Shown: in pieces, positions 25,325 to 36,391 of the stretch | Position numbering within the stretch: position 1 is the first letter of the stretch | How the letters are laid out: each line of letters begins with the position of its first letter | DNA from: Pseudoneurospora amorphoporcata | Lineage: Eukaryota > Ascomycota > Sordariomycetes > Sordariales > Sordariaceae | NCBI GenBank assembly: GCA_033297205.1 | Contig: MU859132.1 | Location: 78,116-142,115 of the forward strand | DNA: 64,000 nucleotides | Direction: 5' to 3' | Position numbers and translations under genes: made by a program | The notes under the pieces: generated by a model | The model's database searches: none | The model's input: only the letters and a program-made list of their open reading frames with translations | Told to the model about the DNA's origin: nothing

Positions 25325-26717
25325 GGGAATGAGAATGAGTTGTATAGCTATGAAGTATGAATAGAACAGCGGTCTGGGAATGAGCTAACAAGCGCAAACT
25401 AATGCCCATCATGATGCATTCATGAATGATAAAGCCAACTGCTTCCGCGACCAAGGCCAAGACAGGCAAACAAGGTCAAAGGGACCGAGGCCGCTTTAAA
25501 CAGACGTCCAAGGGCTCGGTTCAGTTTGTGGGGAGATTTCAAAGCATAGTTCTGTAGCCATTGTCCAGTGTCGCCGTTATGTGATGATGTCAAAAATGAA
25601 CATCTAAGTTTACTCTTTAGCGGCTCCCACATCATCCAAACTCCAAATCTGATCGATATCCGGGGACTGTTTGGTAGATATGATATTAGTCATTCCTCGC
25701 TTCACCAGATAGTGTTGCATCACTCGAATCTACTCCTTCTTTACATCCATTTAGTAGAGTAAACTTACAGCTAGAATATATAGAGGTATCAATATAAGTA
25801 TTGTACTAACCCGAACAAGTATTCCTTTCCCGCTCTCAATATGCCCATACAAAGCAAGCACCAAAATCACTCCATTCTAGAATCCAGCATATCTTCTCTT
25901 TTCCCGACCCCAGCGTTGCTCCCTCCTCATCTCCAATGGGAGCAACACCAAGGTGTCCGACATATGTGCCATCTCCATCCCCCACCGCGAAATTCCCATT
26001 ACCTTCCTCTGCGGACACACCTTCCACAAAGGCAGAACATATGATGATGGCCTAGTCTTAGTTATTATGCAGGTTGTTCCGAGCGCCTCTATCATCTCCC
26101 TACCGGGTCCGGTATATGTACCACCTTATCCGAATGGTAATGCGCCCGTTCCATGCAAGTTGTGTAGAGACAATAAGGTGTGGGATTATGATTGGAGTAT
26201 GAGGGTGTAGGTGAAGAAACTTGAAGAGATTGGGAGGTAGTGAAGGTTGTGTTGTTTGAGGTAAATCTGGATTGAGGATAAGGAGGCTGGCACTATGTAT
26301 TGCGTTAAATTTGACAGTCAATGATCAAATGCCGAGTCCTTTTGGAAATGGCGGTTATAATCTAGACCGGATTGTCCTCATCTGTACATGATGCGTTGAG
26401 TAGAGAGAGTGACTTACCTGGTCGTCTCTTTGCACTTGCTTCTCACGCACATAAACCCTTATCACGTGCCAAGGCCGAGTGTTTATCCGAAACCAAAAGG
26501 GACGTGAAAATTCTGAATTCTTTCATCGGCCAAACAACCTAAACTGGACAAAAGTTGAAGCAATCCTCAACATTGCTGTCGCCAGACACTCGCCTGTCAT
26601 TGGCTCAATTCTTGACTTCTGCGAAACATATTCCCGGTCAATAACAATTCCGCTCACCTCTTTAACCAACAAACATCAACAATTACGAAACAAAACTCTG
26701 CAACCGCCGCCGCCACC
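25325..26717. other. intergenic region upstream of MTQ2, with one orphan frame
   Basis: Apart from the small Cys/His frame at 25953-26210, I see no gene. A CACGTG hexamer lies at 26463-26468, about 250 bp before the MTQ2 start. Confidence 0.5.
25953..26210 (+). other. orphan open frame with RING-like Cys/His spacing
   Basis: An open plus-strand frame encodes DICAI, then FLCGHTFHKG and later VPCKLCRDNKVWDYDWSMR before a stop at 26210. The C...CGHxF...CxxC pattern recalls a shortened zinc-binding fold and is similar in style to the small protein at 41977. No in-frame ATG precedes the Cys region back to the upstream stop (25878), so a real gene would need an upstream spliced exon that I could not identify. 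It may be a gene remnant or chance. Confidence 0.25.
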
Positions 26718-27527
26718 ATGCTCCCAACCCCCGACACTTCCCACGTGCCCTACAACCGCGTCTACGAACCAGCCGAGGACTCCTTCCTCCTGCTCGACAC
26801 GCTTTCCTCCCCCTCCGAAACCGCCTTTCTCTCATCCCGTTTTTGTTCAACTTCCCCCTCCTCTCCCTCTCCTCCCAACTTCGGCGCCCCTTTAGTTCTC
26901 GAAGTCGGCCCGGGCTCCGGCGTAGTAATCGCCTTCCTAACCGCCCACGCCTCCACCATCTTCGGCACCCCTCACGTCCTAACCACCGCAATCGACGTCT
27001 CCCCCTTCGCCTGCGCCGCCACCAACCTCACCGTCCGCAAAGCGGTTTCCGAAGCGGAAGCGGAAGCGGAAGCCGAAAACCCTTCCACCTCCGGACAGTG
27101 GACGTCAGCAATCCAAGGCGACCTCGTCTCCCCCCTTCGTCCAGGGTCGGTGGACGTCCTGGTGTTTAACCCCCCTTATGTCCCCACGCCGGGCTTGCCT
27201 GCCCCTCCTCCCGCGCCGCTGCAGGAACTGAGGGACAAAACGACGTTTGAGGAGGACTCGCATCTGTTGGAGTTGACGTATGCTGGAGGGAAGGATGGGA
27301 TGGAGACGACGGATAGGTTAATTGATGCCTTGCCGGGCGTTTTGAGTGAACGCGGGGTGGCCTATATTTTGCTTTGTGCGCAGAATAAACCGGAGGACGT
27401 TAAGGGGAGGATTAGGTCCATGGGTACTGGTACTGGTGAGGGGGAGGGGTGGAAGGCGGAGACGGTGGGGACTAGTGGGAAGCAGGCGGGTTGGGAGAAG
27501 TTGCAGATTGTGAGGGTTTGGAGGTAA
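26718..27527 (+). CDS. mtq2: Mtq2-type class I methyltransferase (eRF1 glutamine N5-methyltransferase)
   Basis: Mtq2, in complex with Trm112, methylates the glutamine of the GGQ motif of translation termination factor eRF1. Single exon, 269 aa, close to family size. The N-terminus has YEPAEDSFLLLDTL, the usual HemK/Mtq2 opening. Motif I is VLEVGPGSGVVIAFL (about 58-72). The catalytic signature NPPYVPTP lies at about 152-159 and identifies the amide-methyltransferase branch. A low-complexity EAEAEAEAE run at about 113-121 and the Gly/Glu-rich GTGTGEGEG near 235 are insertions relative to the core. The ATG at 26718 follows a CCGCCACC context. The gene is convergent with UTP12, with 455 bp between stop codons. 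Confidence 0.9.
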   Translation: MLPTPDTSHVPYNRVYEPAEDSFLLLDTLSSPSETAFLSSRFCSTSPSSPSPPNFGAPLVLEVGPGSGVVIAFLTAHASTIFGTPHVLTTAIDVSPFACAATNLTVRKAVSEAEAEAEAENPSTSGQWTSAIQGDLVSPLRPGSVDVLVFNPPYVPTPGLPAPPPAPLQELRDKTTFEEDSHLLELTYAGGKDGMETTDRLIDALPGVLSERGVAYILLCAQNKPEDVKGRIRSMGTGTGEGEGWKAETVGTSGKQAGWEKLQIVRVWR

Positions 27528-27982
27528 GTGGAGGGATGTGATGGAAGGGGAGGATAGGTGGTTATATATAGGTTGAGGATGGGGAGAGGTGGTTATAGAG
27601 GAGAAGACGGAGGATGAGAAGGACGATGGAAGGGAAGAGGGTAGTGGGCGATAGGTTACTCCAACACGAAGACGGAACCGATATCTGAAACTGCAATTCG
27701 AGAGATCAAAGGGACTGAAGAAATCTGCAAATGCCATCTCGACTAGATTCCAACTCCAAAGGCAAGAAAAGTTGCCCTATTTTACCATACGAGAGGAGTG
27801 GCATCAGCACCGTCTACCCCTTCTCTACTCCATGTCAGACATGGTATGTATGTTATGTATGTGCTGCACAGATTTGTGCTCCCCCAGAGCCATCTACTCC
27901 TTCCGCCTACACTAACTACCCTTCCTCTATCCGCCGCATATTTTGTTGGCGCTTACGCTTATCAACACAGACGATTTAGCAC

Positions 27983-30934
27983 TTAAGAGACATGCACGAA
28001 AGCGCGTTTCTTAACCGCATTGTTCTCCTCGTTCCCCTCCTCCCACTTCTCATCAACATAATCCTTCACGCTCTTATGCTGCAACTGCATGCCCACGACC
28101 TTGAGCGCCGCAATATTGTATCCCATCTCGTCTTTCTGGCGCTTGAGGGCGCCACGCAAGTTGGTGCGGATGCCATCCAACATGGCGCGCATCGTCTTGC
28201 TTGCCACAATCTGCTTGTGGTGGGTCTTGAGCATGAAGAACAGGATGCGGCATGTAAGCGGGATATTCATGGAACGCATGGCAAAGATGTTGAGGAAGGT
28301 GAAGAGCATGGGAACGGTGGCAAACGGCAGGACGAGCAGGGCGTCGTGCAGCGCAGACGCCTTGATCTTCTGCAGCACGTTCATGACGTGCTGCTCGGCG
28401 CTGATGTTGCCGAGCGCCATGAAGAGCACGTTGCGCTGCGGCGGCGCCACGTTGGGGTTCTGCTGCTTGGCCTCCTCCCACTCCTTGATGGTGTTGAGGT
28501 CGGCCATGCCGAGCTCGAGCGCCTCGGCGATGCGCTCGCCGGCCATGAGCGTCTCGACCGTCTGCTTGGACGCGGCACCGACTTCGCGGTTCTCGTCCGC
28601 GGCGTCGGGGTCTTGCTCGAGCGAGGTGGTGAGCGTGCTCTCGTACAGCTCTTCGATCTCCTTCTCGCGCTCTTCCTCGAGGAAGATCTGCTCGTCCGTC
28701 TCCTCCCATACGCGGATGCTCTTGTCATGACTGGCACTGATGAGGAACTGGCCGCTGTGAGCGACGGCAATGGCCCAGATCTCGCCGTGGTGGCCGTCGA
28801 TTCTCTGGATCTGCTCAAACTTGTCGGCATCCCAGTACTTGATGGTGCGGTCCTTGGAGGCACTGAAGAAGTGGTGGCCATTGCCGTCCGAGTTGTGAGG
28901 AACGAAAGCGACTTGGAGAATGGAGTCCTGGTGGCCGAAGAGAGCCCTGTGGCAGTCACCGAAATCGAGACCCCAGATTCTGATGTTCTTGTCGGCGGAA
29001 CTTGTGACGATAAGCTTGTTGTCGTACGAGATGTCCATGCTGAGGACGGGCAGCTTGTGGCCGTAAAGGTTGAGGTAAAGCTTGAGGGAGTCGACGAAGA
29101 AGACCTTTACGGTGCTGTCAAGAAGAGCAACAGCCAGCAGCTTCGCGTCGGGGGAGAACTTGAGACTCAGGATATCGTCCGATACCTTGAGAATCTTGGA
29201 CTGGACAAGCTTGAGCTTGGGGGTTGTCCTTGACGTGCCAAGAACCTGTTCCTGAACGATCTTGAAGTCCCAGAACTTGGCTGTCTTGTCAGCACCACCA
29301 GAGACAACGGACTTGCCGTCTGGGTGAACCTGTAGTGACCAGATGGCATGGCCTTCGTGGGCGTTGACGCTTTCTAATAGAGATGCCGAAGCCACATCGT
29401 AAAGCTGAAGCTCGCCCTCCTTGGTCCCAACCACAACGACCTTGTCGCCGGGCAGGAAGGAGCAGCAGAGAGCGTAGCCGCACTCAAATGTCCTGATACA
29501 TGTGCTGGTTTTGATGTTCCAGATCTTGAGGGAGCCGTTTGCTGCCGAAGCCAGCATCTTGTCGTCTGAGCTGATGGACAGGGCACGAATGTCTGTTCGG
29601 TGTCCGGGAAGCTCTACCGCAAGGGCCTTGTTGTAGTCTGGCGCATCACCCTTGGACTTGAGCTTGTCCTTTCCAACAATCGTATATGTCTCGAGTAGGT
29701 TGTTGGTACCTCCAACAAGAAGCTGGAGATCCTTGGTTCCTTGACTGAGGGCCCAGGCGACCGACCGAGCCTTGCCTGTTGTACGAACGATGACATGCTG
29801 CACAAAGACGTCGGAGATGTCTGCTTTTGAAATATCGTCGGCCTTGTCGTCCTCCTCTTCCGCCTCCGCCTCCTTCTTGCCCTTCTTCGCAGCCAGCTCC
29901 CTTCTTCTTCTGCGCTTCCTTGCCAAGCTCTTCTTGATTTCGGATTCGTTTCGTATCCTCCAAATCTCGACAGACTTCTCAACGCCATGTACTGCAAAAT
30001 AGTCGCGACGGGGGTGGAAGATGACTTCGGCGGCCCTTTCTTTGCTCGAACGGTGTAGTGTGCCGCGGTCGTGGAGGAAGTTGATTGCTTGCGAGAGATC
30101 GACCTTGCGTGCTGACGAAGCGAGTCCTGCTACATCCAAAGCCCATACCCTCATTTCGCCGTCGTTGCCAGCTGTGACGCATCCGCTCAGGTCAGGCGAT
30201 ACACCGAGCGCCCAGCACTCGCCGCTGTTCTGCGCCACATGGGTCTCGATACAATGCCGTGATGAAAGATCCCAGAGCTTGATGAGCGCATCCTTGCCGG
30301 TCGTCAAGAGGAAACCTTCTGTCGCATCGTTGTCCAGGACCATGGCCTGCTCTTCGTCATCGCCCTCGGGTATTGTCGGCTCGGGCTCGATAAATCGCAG
30401 TCCTGTGATCTGATCCTTGTGCCCTCGTAGCTTGTACTGGCCGACTTCGGCGACCAAATCCCAAACGATTACATCTGTATCCTTTGCGCCGCTGGCCAGG
30501 CGCACTCCCGACTTGTCGAAGGCCAGTTGTGTGATTGCCGACTTGTGTCCATTGAAGCTGACGATGACGGTGGAGATCTTGCTATCCCACAGCCTGATGC
30601 TGCCGTCCTCGTAGCCGACAGCATATACGTCGGGGTCGGTCTTGCTCTGGGCGATGGCGGTGACCTGGGCCTTGCAGTTCTCGTCCTTCCAGCGGTTGAG
30701 GAGCTCGCCCTTCTTGATATCCCAGGTTAGAACCTCATTGTTGGCGGCGACGATGGCCTGGCCGGCGCCAGTGCCAGACTTTTCCTTGGAGGAGGTCCAG
30801 ACGAGGTTCGAGGAGCTGGTTGCGACGACGCCGAAGGACTTGGAGGGCTCGAACTTGCTGTTGGATCCATGTGGATTAGACATGTCATCAGGCGAGACCA
30901 CGATTTGGAAAACTCACAGGTATGATTTGACCAT
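27983..30934 (-). CDS. utp12: U3 snoRNP / SSU processome protein Utp12 (Dip2), WD40 repeats
   Basis: Utp12 is a subunit of the UTP-B complex, which binds pre-18S rRNA in the nucleolar small-subunit processome. Two exons: 30934-30918 (17 nt) and 30857-27983, giving 963 aa. The 60-bp intron (30858-30917) has a GTGAGT donor, a CTAAT branch and an AACAG acceptor. It joins MVKSYL to KFEPSKSFGV, the usual start of this family. The longest unspliced frame begins inside the intron and would give a false N-terminus. At least twelve WD40 repeats fill residues 10-700, with ends such as IKLWD, AKFWDF, IRIWG, IKYWD and IRVWEE. A basic loop (KKSLARKRRRRREL) lies near 325-340 and is followed by an acidic stretch. 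The Utp12 C-terminal domain lies at about 800-910. It is divergent from ARPC2 (626 bp between starts). Confidence 0.95.
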
Positions 30935-31560
30935 ATTTGCGACAATTGGACAGCCACTGGTACAAGATGCTGGTCCAAAATTACGTGCGCAAGGTCTATT
31001 CGCGATTCTCAATGTCCACTATTACAATCGTGTCGCCGCTGCGCAGTGGGTGGCCGTCCCTGAACTTTTTTTTGGCGTTAGGTGCCTGCCGGCAAAGCGA
31101 TAAGATAAGAACTTGGGCCGTTTCCATCAAACAGCCACTGCCTGCCCAGTTGACCACCAACCCAACTGTCCGCTGTGGCTGGCCCGGCCCCTGTCTGATG
31201 AAAGTGACCCGGTCCGCCTCATCGTCTCACGGCCTGGACGGGTTCTGCGGGGCAGTTTCCAGGCTTGGCGGCATGTCTCCCGGCGCCAGAGTGGAGTCAG
31301 ATTGCTGAAGCCTGGAGCGACCTGGAGCAACGTCAGCCAGCCTTCCATGCAGTGCCCCGAAGCGAGGACCTGACCTTGTTGCTGAGGTGACCGGGCCGCT
31401 CTGTCTACCTCTATCTAATAGCTACCTACCTACCGACCCGACCTTACACTATCACGGCCCCACCCCCGACACTTGAACACACGCAACTGACCCGACCCGG
31501 CTTCAACAACTCGACGGCGCCGCATTGTATACCAGGTATACACGAAGAGTTGCAGTCACC
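30935..31560. promoter_or_regulatory. divergent promoter between UTP12 and ARPC2
   Basis: Both genes are transcribed away from this 626-bp region. A CTCATCG at about 31213-31219 reads CGATGAG on the UTP12 strand, resembling the PAC element of ribosome-biogenesis genes (inference from yeast). A CTACC-rich tract lies at about 31403-31435. Confidence 0.4.
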
Positions 31561-32705
31561 ATGTTGCTGCTCGACTACCAGAACGTCCTGATTCAGGCGG
31601 TGCTCACCGAGCGTTTCGCTCCTGGGTATGTTTCCCTCTACCAACAGTGCGCCTGTCCGCCCCTGAACTTGCACTGACGCTGGTCGTCACCGCGCATTCC
31701 AGAGCTCCCCCCGTCAACATCGACCAGACTGTCTCCGACTTTGACGGCGTCGTCTTCCACATCTCCACCCCCGAATCCAAGACCAAGATCCTCGTCTCCC
31801 TCCAAATCCGATGCTTCAAGGACCTTGTTCGCTACGGCGCCGAGCAGGTCCTCAACCGCGAGTATGGCAATCTTGTTGTCCCTCCCGAGGCCGGTTATGA
31901 CTTTTCCATCCAGGTCGACCTCGAGAACCTTCCCGCCGAACAAGAGGCTCGCGATGCCCTTGTCATGAAGATCGCCTTGTTGAAGCGCAATGCTATGGCT
32001 GCGCCGTTCGAGCAGGCCTACCAGGAACACTACGCCCTGAGGGAGGAAGCATCCAAGTTTACATCCGAGGAGGCGCCACAGGGTGTCCGGGAGGGTGGAG
32101 AGGTCAAGGCTATTCACTACCGAGAAGAGGAGGCTATCTACGTCAAGGCCAGCCACGACCGTGTGACCGTCATATTCAGCACCATCTTTAGGGAAGAAAC
32201 GGACAGAGTATTCGGCAAGGTCTTCATCCAGGAATTCGTTGATGCCCGGCGCAGAGCGATCCAGAATGCCCCTCAGGTGCTGTTCCGTAACGATCCTCCC
32301 CTCGAGCTCCAGAATGTTCCTGGGGTCAAGAATACCGGTACAGGCGAGATTGGTTATGTCACTTTCGGTATGCCGCCTCAGATCGTGAAGCTGTCTCTAG
32401 GCTCGACTAACAGTACCAGTCCTGTTCCCTCGCCATCTAACTCCTCAGCGGATGCCCGATGTTATTTCCCACATCCAGACCTTCCGTGACTACTTCCATT
32501 ATCACATCAAAGCCTCCAAGGTAGGTGAATTGGGAGACCTGATGGGCAGAGATCCCCTTCTGACATGTCGTCCCAGGCTTATATCCACTCGCGTATGCGG
32601 AAACGCACCGCCGACTTCCTCCAGGTTCTCCGGAGAGCCAGGCCCGATACCGAAGAAAAGGAGAAGAAGACGGCGAGTGGAAGGACATTCAAGGCTGGCG
32701 CTTAA
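31561..32705 (+). CDS. arc35: Arp2/3 complex 34-35 kDa subunit (ARPC2/Arc35)
   Basis: ARPC2 is a core subunit of the Arp2/3 complex, which nucleates branched actin at endocytic patches and hyphal tips; it contacts the mother filament. Four exons: 31561-31625, 31703-32367, 32420-32520 and 32577-32705, giving 319 aa. The start MLLLDYQN is typical. The splices join RFAPG to APPVNIDQT, EIGYVTF to VLFPRHLTP and HYHIKASK to AYIHSRMRK, all recognisable ARPC2 motifs. The long helix region AYIHSRMRKRTADFLQVLRR is near the C-terminus, followed by a Lys/Glu-rich tail. Length fits the family. The gene is convergent with the monooxygenase gene, with 293 bp between stops. Confidence 0.95.
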
Positions 32706-32998
32706 GAAGTTTATTCAGCCGTTTGTGCATCACGTTACGGTGCCTTTATCTGAAGTTCCTCATGTCAGCAGTCTATCGGCAAAGGCGGCCGAACATGACC
32801 ACTTACAGCTATCCAATAGAGACGACAATATTAATCACTATCCTAATCATTTTACTCGGTCTCTCTCTGATGGACATGGTCTTGTGCCTGTCGGATAAAC
32901 TTGGGCTAGACCGCAAAGTTGCTACAGGCCCAATGTAAGTGATGATAACCCTTAGCTGACTATCGTTAACTAGACAGCCCCTACAACCACCATCCCCC

Positions 32999-35209
32999 TC
33001 AATGCGACCACGGCCTCGACTTATACCTCGGATTCTTCTCCGGCTTCCCCTCCCACGGAAACTCAATCTCCTCCGGATTCAAATACCAACTCGGATCACC
33101 CTCCGTCTGCGTCAAGCTCCATCCATTGCCCAACCACCTCAACTCATTCCCATTCCCACCCTCTGAGTCCTCCACACTCTCATAAACCCAATCCTCCCAT
33201 CTCGGACTCCTCAACGTCTCAACAGCATGCTGCGTACTCCCCGGCCACAGCGCCACAATTCTATCTCCCGTCCCTCCCTCGCTCCGATACCAACTCTTGC
33301 ACTTATCCAGGTACACCGTATCCTGGAAATACGCATCCACAAACTGCACAAAATCCTTCACCCTTTCGGGCTTCGGCTCCATGGACGCGTAATCCTCCTT
33401 TTGCAATTTGCGGATCACCGACACGACGTAGTCCACCTGCGCTTCCAGGATCCGGCTCAAGCTGCCGAACCCAATCGCCGAGTTGGGTCCGAATAGCATC
33501 AGGTAGTTGGGGAACCCGTCGACGGCTACGGCGAGGTAGGAGTCGGGGTGTGAAGACCAGCGCGAGGAGAGGGTGAGGCCGGAACGGCCGACGATGGGGA
33601 AGGGAGGGGCGGTGCAGGCTTGGAAGCCTGTGGCGAAGACGATCACATCCGCATCTACTTGCTTCTTGTCTTCTGTGGTGGTAGTAAGGGCGATGCCGGT
33701 GGCAGTGATGTGTGAGATGGAGTCGTGTATCGCTGTCACGTTGGGTTGTTGGAGGGCCTCGAGGTAGCCCTTTCCTGGTGTAAGGCGGCGGCAACCCGGG
33801 GCGAAGGCGGGGATGATCTTTGCGAGCAGGTCGGGACGCGCCGAGAGCTTGGATTCCATGTCCGCTTTGAAGAAGGCTTGGCCTTCGATGGTCATCGGGT
33901 GTCCTGCCAGGGTGGAATTGTGCAGGGTGGTGCCGGAGTCTTCAAAGGCTTTGCGGAATTTGAGGAGGGCGGGGGGATCGGACCGGAAGAGGGCCTTTTG
34001 TTCTTCGGTGACTATTTGGATTTTTAGCACTTGGCCGATCAAAGGTACGAGGGAGGGCGTGGCTTGAATAGGATGGAAACCTACATTCGGTGACTTTGGG
34101 ATCCAGCCCCAAGTTTTTCATGGTACTATCCCCAAAAGCTGACGAGATCCAGGTCGGCGATCGTATGAAACACGACAGCGTCGTCCCTTCGAGTTCCTGG
34201 AGCTTGGGCACGAGCTGGATGGCACTGGAACCGTTACCCACGACGGCAATCTTCTTGTTGCGCAAGTCGTAGCTGTGTGTCTTCAGTTAGCACGGTCTCT
34301 GTTTTTCACCACTTCTTTTTCCCAACTTTTCAGTCAGTCAGACACCAAATCCCTTACCTCTTATCCCAAGCCCCCGAATGCATCTTCTTCCCCTCAAACT
34401 TATCTATCCCCGGAATATCCGGCCATCTTGGCTCGCTAAGCTGACCGCGGGCCGTGATGAGCACGTGTGCCGAATCGGTGAATACATCCCCGGTAACCAG
34501 GTTCCTGACTTTGATTTGCCTTTTTTTTTTCCCCCATTTAACTGTCTGTTAGCATAACTATCCAGCTCGGAGGGGATTGAGTACTGGGTGGCTAACCATT
34601 TCTTCTCCTCACCATCCCACACGCACTCCTCCACCTGATGCGATAACGTGATGAACCTCGTCGCTCCAAACCTCTCGGCTACATCTTGCAGATATTTCTG
34701 GATCTCGTGACCGGGAGCGTAGAGGTTGGACCAGCTCGGGTTGGGCGCGAAGGAGAATTGGTAGGAGTGGGAGGGGATGTCGCAGGCGACGCCTTTTGTT
34801 GTTTATTGACTATCGGTTAGTACATGATCCGTCCGTCTGGTTTTCTGTTGAGGGCTCTTTGGGGAGCCTGATGATGAGGGAGTAGGTACATACCTGGATA
34901 TGTGTTCACCCACCATGTCCCTCCGATGCCTTCGTATTTCTCATAAACCACTAGCTCGACGTTTCGTAGTTTCTCTGGTATCCTTTCAAAGCACATCCAT
35001 ATTTTGTCAGTGTCCATTTGGTTATGCAGCTATGGCACTGAGAGGAAGCATAAATAGACTACTCACCTAATTGCCGCCCCGATACCACTATACCCAGCGC
35101 CAATGACAACCACCCTCAACGGTCTAAGGTTTTCTACCGGTGTGTCTTTAAGTGTAAACTTCGTTTTGGCGTCATGCCCGTTCATGTGCCCGTTCGCGGT
35201 TGTCGCCAT
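32999..35209 (-). CDS. Flavin-dependent Baeyer-Villiger-type monooxygenase
   Basis: FAD/NADPH enzyme predicted to insert oxygen next to a carbonyl or otherwise oxidise a small molecule; substrate unknown. Six exons: 35209-35067, 34982-34894, 34792-34597, 34519-34358, 34272-34085 and 34011-32999, giving 596 aa. FAD-binding GAGYSG lies at 37-42 and NADPH-binding GNGSSA at 209-214. The Baeyer-Villiger fingerprint FxGxxxHxxxW(D) is complete at 184-195 (FEGKKMHSGAWD). A late ATGF-type motif (VFATGFQA) is also present. Intron 3 (34520-34596) has an unusual GTTAGC donor and an A-rich acceptor, but the frame holds throughout. Neighbours are housekeeping genes, so there is no biosynthetic cluster to name a substrate. 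It has no signal peptide. Confidence 0.92.
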
Positions 35210-36391
35210 CTCTATTAAGTGTTATGTGCTGGTTGCAATGTGTTTGGTTTGTCAGGGTGTAGTAGGTTTTCAACTTCAATGTATGAGACAAGATAAGCAG
35301 CAGGCGTATCTCTATATATACCACTAGAAAATTACCATGAGCCTACAATTATCAATTCCTACCCCTCATTCCCACAACCCCTTTGTCAAACTTGAACGGT
35401 TCGGTACCGGGTTTGCTCAACCGAACGGCACGTTGGCCTTAGATCTACATTACAGTATACGGTGCAAGGGTCTCATATACTTCGGGCCATATGAGTGGTG
35501 GATGTTGCATTTCCGAGAATGTGGGATGTGTAGTTCTATGTCCTCCGTTGTTCTGTAGTACCAGCTCACCCCTAAGCAGTCTAGACCCGGTCCCTTAGAT
35601 TCTTAGTAAACAATTACTGATGTGGTTCCTGACTATTCAGGGGAGTGCGGGAGAGGAGGTGGGAGCTTGGTATAGACCACAGAGACCATGAGACTAGTTG
35701 TTATGGTGGAGCGTGGAATATCTGCAGGTGCTGATCTATACGTGTACATTCAGAGCACATATGAGGACTAGTTGGAATCTGGGAAAGTGTTGTATGCAAG
35801 CGGCGAGTTGCTTCGAGGTAGTGATTTGGAAGCCGAGAAAAAGGCATTGTTACACTCTTGTTCGGTGAAATCATACGAATGTCCATGCGGAGAGCATAGT
35901 GGAGGGGGTTAAGGTTGTGAATGCGGGGTGATCTATGATACTCCGGCCCCGGATGAAGAACGAAAAGGAACGATGGGTGTGGCTAGTCAGCTTTCGGCAG
36001 ACTAACTCTCATCAGCCATTGGACGATCAGGATAACATTTCGCGGTACCTGCTTAGAGCTTCCATCGTGGTCGCTTTTCATCACAGGCCAACTACACTAT
36101 CGTTGTCGTGTATCAAGTGCGGTCATGCTCTCCTATTATCTATAACAGGGTTACATAGTCTAAGTTATTCTTCGAAGGAAATCCACTCGTCCTTTTACAC
36201 AATTCTTTTCTTTCTTTTTTGCTTTCTCTTCCCTTCTTTTTTTCCTTCTCTTATCCTCCTCTACCCACTGCCAACCCGGAAAATTGTAGCGGGTTGTTCT
36301 ATAGAAAAACAGAAACATCAAAGGGTATCAACAAGCCGGCAAGGCTCAGGAAAAACCAAGGACCAAAACAGACGAGCCAGGACCGCACCAA
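35210..36391. other. intergenic, no gene seen
   Basis: This holds the monooxygenase promoter and the 3' region of the CCCH gene. It includes a pyrimidine-rich stretch at about 36195-36265. Short frames have no domain. Confidence 0.55.
35313..35320 (-). promoter_or_regulatory. TATA-like element upstream of the monooxygenase gene
   Basis: TATATATA lies about 105 bp upstream of the start codon, a plausible core-promoter distance for a fungal gene. Function is inferred from position only. Confidence 0.35.

Noticed and set aside
27992..29233. 413-codon open frame on the plus strand
   Set aside because: It is antisense to the C-terminal half of UTP12, a clear WD40/Utp12 protein. It has low-complexity Leu/Val/Asp-rich sequence and no domain, a shadow of GC-biased codons.
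36346..36391. Longer reading frame through the CCCH gene introns (stop at 36346)
   Set aside because: Reading through both introns loses the CCCH fingers; the spliced model restores five correctly spaced fingers.
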